Part shown: positions 60,655 through 64,000 of the stretch, in pieces
Layout of the letters: every line of letters begins with the position of its first letter
How positions within the stretch are numbered: position 1 is the stretch's first letter
DNA from: Paenibacillus rhizosphaerae
GTDB lineage: Bacteria; Bacillota; Bacilli; Paenibacillales; Paenibacillaceae
Length of the DNA stretch: 64,000 nucleotides
Direction: 5' to 3'
Assembly (NCBI RefSeq): GCF_014192015.1
Contig: NZ_JACHXJ010000003.1
Span: forward strand, 1 to 64,000
Made by a program: the position numbers and the translations under genes
Notes under the pieces: generated by a model
What the model saw: only the letters and a program-made list of their open reading frames with translations
Databases searched by the model: none
Told to the model about the DNA's origin: nothing

Positions 60655-62151
60655 TTATCCAAGCTCAATAGCCAGGCAGTGAGCATAACTTGTCGGCCTA
60701 TGCTCCGGGAGGGAAACAACCAAAGCTCCGTAAGGCTGTTCGAACGCTACATCGCCCACGCCCAGCAGCCGCACGGACTTTACTTTGTCGGCCGGCGTCA
60801 ACGATCGAATGACGGCGAGATGATCCTCCGGCCAGCTCATTTGAAAGGCATAGAGGATATTCCCCTTCTGCGTGAATCGGTAATCTGCCGCTGTCCATTC
60901 CACTTTGTTTTCCGTGAAGTGGTCAATGACCACCTGAGAAGGACCTTCTCCTGACACGCGGAACGGGCGGGTGCCAAATATTCCTTCTCCGCAAACTCGA
61001 ATCCACTCGGCCATCTCTCTGAGGAGATACGTGCACTCCTCGTCGATCGTCCCATCCGGCTTCTGCGGAATATTCAAGAGAAGATTGCCGTTTTTAGAAA
61101 CGATATCGACCAGGATTTCGATAACGTGCCCCGGCTTTTTATAGACAGACCGCACATTATAGAACCAGTCTCCTACACATGTATCAGTCTGCCACGGCTC
61201 GGGCTTAATGTCGGGCTCTTGGCTCCTTTCGATATCCAGCACGCCTATCGCATATATTTCCTTGCGCCGATCCTTCTGGTTATAGACCGCACGGTTCACG
61301 CCGCCATGGATCGCCGCGCTGGTATTATACAGGTGCGCGACAGCGCGGAGGCCAGCCTCGTAAGCAGGATCATCCAGAGATAGCTCCGGCCGCTCCCAGT
61401 AGCCTGGTGCGAACGGCAGCCCGCCGTCTGAATACAACAGATCCGGCTGATACTTGTCAATGATTTCCTTGATCACGGAAAACCAGTGACGATGCCACCA
61501 CGGATTAGATGTATACCAAGGCGCAATCGAATCAACCTGTATCCTTCCTTGATGGTGTTCCTGATTGGGCAGATACAAATCTTCATTCGCCGGATCGTTC
61601 CCATCATAAGGGATGCCCGCAAAGGGTCCCTGCTTATCGCTGCCTTTATTCCAGTGGAACCAGCTGAATGTGGCGCCGAGATGCTCCGTTAGACCAAAAG
61701 GCAGTCCACGCCGTGCAGCGGCATTCTTCCACAGAGCAACAATATCTTTTTTGGGTCCCATATTGACCGAATTCCAGCGATGAATGCTAGAATCATAATT
61801 GAAGAAGTTATCATGGTGCATCGCCTGCGCTACGAAGTATTTGGCCCCGGCTGCCGTGTATAAGTCCATAAGTGCATCCGGATCAAACGCCTCCGCTTTC
61901 CACAGCTGCACAAGATCTTTATAGCCAAACTTCGATGGGTGCCCGTAGTGACGAATATGATAACGGTATTGTTCCGAACCTTCGATGTAGATGTTCCGTG
62001 CATACCAGTCTCCGTACATCGGTACGGACTGGGCGCCCCAGTGTGACCAGATCCCAAACTTGGCGTCCCGGAACCACTCCGGACATTCGAATTGGCGGAG
62101 CGATTCAAGGGTAGGTTGATAGGGGCCTGCGGCGATTTCATTCCAGTTCAT
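60655..62151 (-). CDS. Alpha-L-fucosidase, GH29
   Basis: A 498-residue retaining fucosidase without a signal peptide, so it is cytoplasmic. KFGIWSHWGAQSVP near residue 31 and VAQAMHHDNFFNYDS near 108 are family marks. The nucleophile is Asp242 in LLYSDGGLPF. GNLLLNIPQKPDGTIDE near 350 is the usual end of the catalytic domain, followed by a beta-sandwich. AAAGGAGG precedes the ATG. Divergent from an AraC gene at 62336, its probable regulator. It would release L-fucose from plant xyloglucan or arabinogalactan fragments. Confidence 0.94.
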   Translation of the reverse strand: MNWNEIAAGPYQPTLESLRQFECPEWFRDAKFGIWSHWGAQSVPMYGDWYARNIYIEGSEQYRYHIRHYGHPSKFGYKDLVQLWKAEAFDPDALMDLYTAAGAKYFVAQAMHHDNFFNYDSSIHRWNSVNMGPKKDIVALWKNAAARRGLPFGLTEHLGATFSWFHWNKGSDKQGPFAGIPYDGNDPANEDLYLPNQEHHQGRIQVDSIAPWYTSNPWWHRHWFSVIKEIIDKYQPDLLYSDGGLPFAPGYWERPELSLDDPAYEAGLRAVAHLYNTSAAIHGGVNRAVYNQKDRRKEIYAIGVLDIERSQEPDIKPEPWQTDTCVGDWFYNVRSVYKKPGHVIEILVDIVSKNGNLLLNIPQKPDGTIDEECTYLLREMAEWIRVCGEGIFGTRPFRVSGEGPSQVVIDHFTENKVEWTAADYRFTQKGNILYAFQMSWPEDHLAVIRSLTPADKVKSVRLLGVGDVAFEQPYGALVVSLPEHRPTSYAHCLAIELG

Positions 62152-62335
62152 CGATATTGCCTCCTTTGTTAGTTCGAATTAGGAATTGATTTAATCCTAG
62201 CAATCCTCATGCGATGAATGAATATAGAATCCTAACCTTCTGTTGGATAAAATTATCTATGGATAAACCATGACAACAGGGGCTTCAATTCGAAACTTGA
62301 GTTCAATCTATCTATAGGAAATGGAGAACGTGGAT

Positions 62336-63178
62336 ATGGGCAACCAATCATTAGCCAGGCTGTACATGGAGAATCTGGATGTACGGGTAATAGAGATGGG
62401 ATACAACCAGGTATGGACGGATTGGCGGGAGCTCGACTATACGCCGGATTTTAACAAGTTTTATTTGATTTGTGACGGGGAGGGATGGCTAAAAATCGGC
62501 GATTCGGAATTCACTCCGAAACCCGGGCAATGGTTTCTGATGCCTCATGGCGTTAAGCAATCCTATTCTTATACTTCAGGGCCCAGGTACACCAAATATT
62601 GGTGCCATTTTACCGCTCGGGTTGGAGATCGCAATCTCTTTGACCTGATTCAAACTCCCCTGTATGTCGATATCAAAAATGACAACGAAGCGATCCGGCT
62701 GTTCCGCGAATTGCTCGAAAGCGATTCAGCTGCTTCCATTAGCGGTCCGTTGCTTGTGAAATCAGCCATGCTGAGACTGGTTTCCTATTACATAGAGCAT
62801 GCAGTTTCCTCCGAGGTCAGCCTCCATCGTTGGACGGAGCCCGAACCTCTCGAACAGGTGATTTCGTATATTCAGAACAACTACCATCACGCCTTGACCA
62901 TTACGGACCTGGCAGAAAAGGCTCACCTGCATCCCAACTATTTCATCCGTGTATTTAAAAGGCAGTTCGGCATTTCACCGATCCAATACATCAAAAAAAG
63001 AAGGCTGGAGGAAGCAAAACTGCTGCTTGTGACGACGAACCTCCTGTTATCTGAAATCGGCGACCGGGTCGGAATATCCGATATCTCCTATCTTTCAAGG
63101 ATTTTCAAGGAATCGACCGGCTTCTCACCGACCGCATACCGGATTACCTTCAGTTCTCATCCAGCGGTATCGTCTTAA
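62336..63178 (+). CDS. AraC family regulator next to the fucosidase
   Basis: A 280-residue regulator. The N-terminal sensor resembles AraC_binding (FYLICDGEGWLKIGDSEF near residue 43, FLMPHGVKQSY near 68). The C-terminal domain has LTITDLAEKAHLHPNYFIRVF and closes with YLSRIFKESTGFSPTAYR. GGAG lies nine bases before the ATG at 62336; an ATG at 62321 is less well placed. Divergence from GH29 and proximity to GH127 suggest it senses a plant cell wall sugar. Confidence 0.9.
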   Translation: MGNQSLARLYMENLDVRVIEMGYNQVWTDWRELDYTPDFNKFYLICDGEGWLKIGDSEFTPKPGQWFLMPHGVKQSYSYTSGPRYTKYWCHFTARVGDRNLFDLIQTPLYVDIKNDNEAIRLFRELLESDSAASISGPLLVKSAMLRLVSYYIEHAVSSEVSLHRWTEPEPLEQVISYIQNNYHHALTITDLAEKAHLHPNYFIRVFKRQFGISPIQYIKKRRLEEAKLLLVTTNLLLSEIGDRVGISDISYLSRIFKESTGFSPTAYRITFSSHPAVSS

Positions 63179-63209
63179 TTTAAATGTGGTACAGCCACCT
63201 TTAATACGT

Positions 63210-63232
63210 AAAAAAATGCTGCTTGTACAAGC
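63210..63232 (-). terminator. Terminator of the GH127-type gene
   Basis: The 12-base perfect palindrome GCTTGTACAAGC (63221-63232) is followed on the minus strand by a short GCA stretch and a seven-T run. It lies 69 bases after the gene's stop. Confidence 0.7.
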
Positions 63233-63300
63233 ACCATTCGAATGATTTCGGGCTTTCACCCCGATCCCCGTTTCCACTGACCGCTTTCAATTCCTCTTTA

Positions 63301-64000
63301 TTATGATTTTACTTTAAAGTAAACCTGGTATGGTTCATATCCTATATCCCGGATTCTCCTAAATGGAATGGCCGGGTCCTGGTTTACGGTTTTAAAGAAA
63401 TATCTCCAGCTCCCCCACTCCCGTTCATTTTCCATCGTCAATTCGGATGCAGCGTCTTGGATGTCAGCAAACAGTATTCTCTCGGCATCACAAATACCTG
63501 CCAGCACTTCGGGCCCATAGCGGAAGGCACCGATGCTCTCATCATCTGGAAGCGGTATGAACCCGACTCCTATAGGCAAGATCACGCTGACCTTGTCGCC
63601 ATCCATCCATTGCCGTTCAATTTTATAAAAAGCCGTGCTGTCTTTGGTTTTACCGTGAAGTTCGGAGTTTACGTAAATGGCCGCTTCCGATGTAATCCAT
63701 TCCGGAATCCGAAAACGGAGCGAGAAGTTCATAGGTTTGAACGTATTTACTATAAAATCAAACTTTTTGTACGAAGGCATGTTTTCATACAGCTCTGTTT
63801 TTTCGTTAAGTTTCTGAAATCCTGTAATATCAGAAGAAGTTAGCAGGCTTCCGGTCATATGGTCTTGTTTTTGAATGAGGCGAATGTCTTCGCCATCCAC
63901 TGTCGTTGTTAGTTCCGAGTCAAAATACTGGCATACAAAGAAATCGTTATCGTCCCTGTAATATAAGTTTCGATTTAAAGCAGCATTCGCCTGAACCATG
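63301..64000 (-). CDS. GH127-type (DUF1680) beta-L-arabinofuranosidase, 3' part only
   Basis: The 232 C-terminal residues of an enzyme cut by the window edge. Marks of the family are YYRDDNDFFVCQYFDSELTT, LRFRIPEWITSEAAIYVNSE, KIERQWMDGDKVSVILPIGV and the conserved FRYGPEVLAGI. The upstream catalytic cysteine region is outside the window. It lies on the same strand as the fucosidase, on the other side of the AraC gene, so the same regulator may control both. Confidence 0.85.
   Translation of the reverse strand, partial: MVQANAALNRNLYYRDDNDFFVCQYFDSELTTTVDGEDIRLIQKQDHMTGSLLTSSDITGFQKLNEKTELYENMPSYKKFDFIVNTFKPMNFSLRFRIPEWITSEAAIYVNSELHGKTKDSTAFYKIERQWMDGDKVSVILPIGVGFIPLPDDESIGAFRYGPEVLAGICDAERILFADIQDAASELTMENEREWGSWRYFFKTVNQDPAIPFRRIRDIGYEPYQVYFKVKS

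Overview
The window looks like an ordinary chromosomal segment of a Paenibacillus or a close relative in the Paenibacillaceae. This is inferred from gene style, not from a database match. The signs are strong AGGAGG-type ribosome sites, frequent GTG and TTG starts, lipobox-type lipoproteins, glycoside hydrolases paired with AraC regulators, carbohydrate ABC transporters without their own ATPase but with YesM/YesN-type two-component systems, a FapR-type operator, a CcpA-type cre site, an ECF41 sigma factor and a YhdL-like anti-sigma factor. I see no rRNA, tRNA, CRISPR array, phage module or IS transposase. The right end cuts a gene (63301-64000).

Layout, left half. 1-5.5 kb: a LysR/SDR divergent pair, a lone fabH under a clear FapR operator, a second LysR gene and a DinB-like protein. 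5.7-11 kb: an MFS exporter, then a GH78 alpha-L-rhamnosidase divergent from its probable AraC regulator. 11.1-12.6 kb: an SDR and a MarR gene that share an operator. 13.0-19.6 kb: a mannose/mannoside operon (AraC, phosphomannose-isomerase-like protein, ROK kinase, GH38 alpha-mannosidase). 20.1-26.6 kb: a sugar ABC transporter (binding protein, two permeases) plus YesM/YesN two-component system, with a cre site at the promoter. 26.8-33.6 kb: peroxiredoxin, ECF41 sigma factor, SDR with a 30-bp palindromic operator, CPA2 antiporter, glucose dehydrogenase and GH13 alpha-glucosidase.

Layout, right half. 33.9-35.2 kb: an unrecognised two-gene membrane cassette. 35.2-39 kb: an APH-fold kinase and an MFS/TetR pair with repeated operators. 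39-42.6 kb: an AraC regulator divergent from a secreted pectate lyase. 42.7-48.3 kb: small housekeeping and stress genes, including a DUF2798 gene with an internal stop, a sigma/anti-sigma pair and a GNAT gene with a frameshift in an A6 run. 48.7-55.8 kb: a second two-component/ABC transporter operon that ends in a glycerophosphodiesterase. 55.9-60.4 kb: APH-fold kinase, TetR/FAD-monooxygenase unit with two operators, P-loop kinase and VOC protein. 60.6-64 kb: a GH29 fucosidase divergent from an AraC regulator, and the 3' part of a GH127-type enzyme.

Taken together the segment serves a plant-polysaccharide lifestyle. Pectate lyase, rhamnosidase, mannosidase, fucosidase, arabinofuranosidase-like and alpha-glucosidase enzymes release sugars. 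Two ABC systems import oligomers and probably borrow a shared MsmX-type ATPase. Kinase and isomerase feed mannose into glycolysis. The most notable non-coding signals are a dispersed palindromic repeat family (three long copies and one fragment, several abutting terminators), the FapR and cre sites, and several operator sets that pair regulators with targets. I found no convincing entirely new multi-gene system. The best candidates for something undescribed are the duplicated-membrane-protein cassette at 33.9-35.2 kb, the kinase-like/isomerase fusion at 14.0 kb and the transporter operon with a phosphodiesterase at 48.7-55.8 kb.
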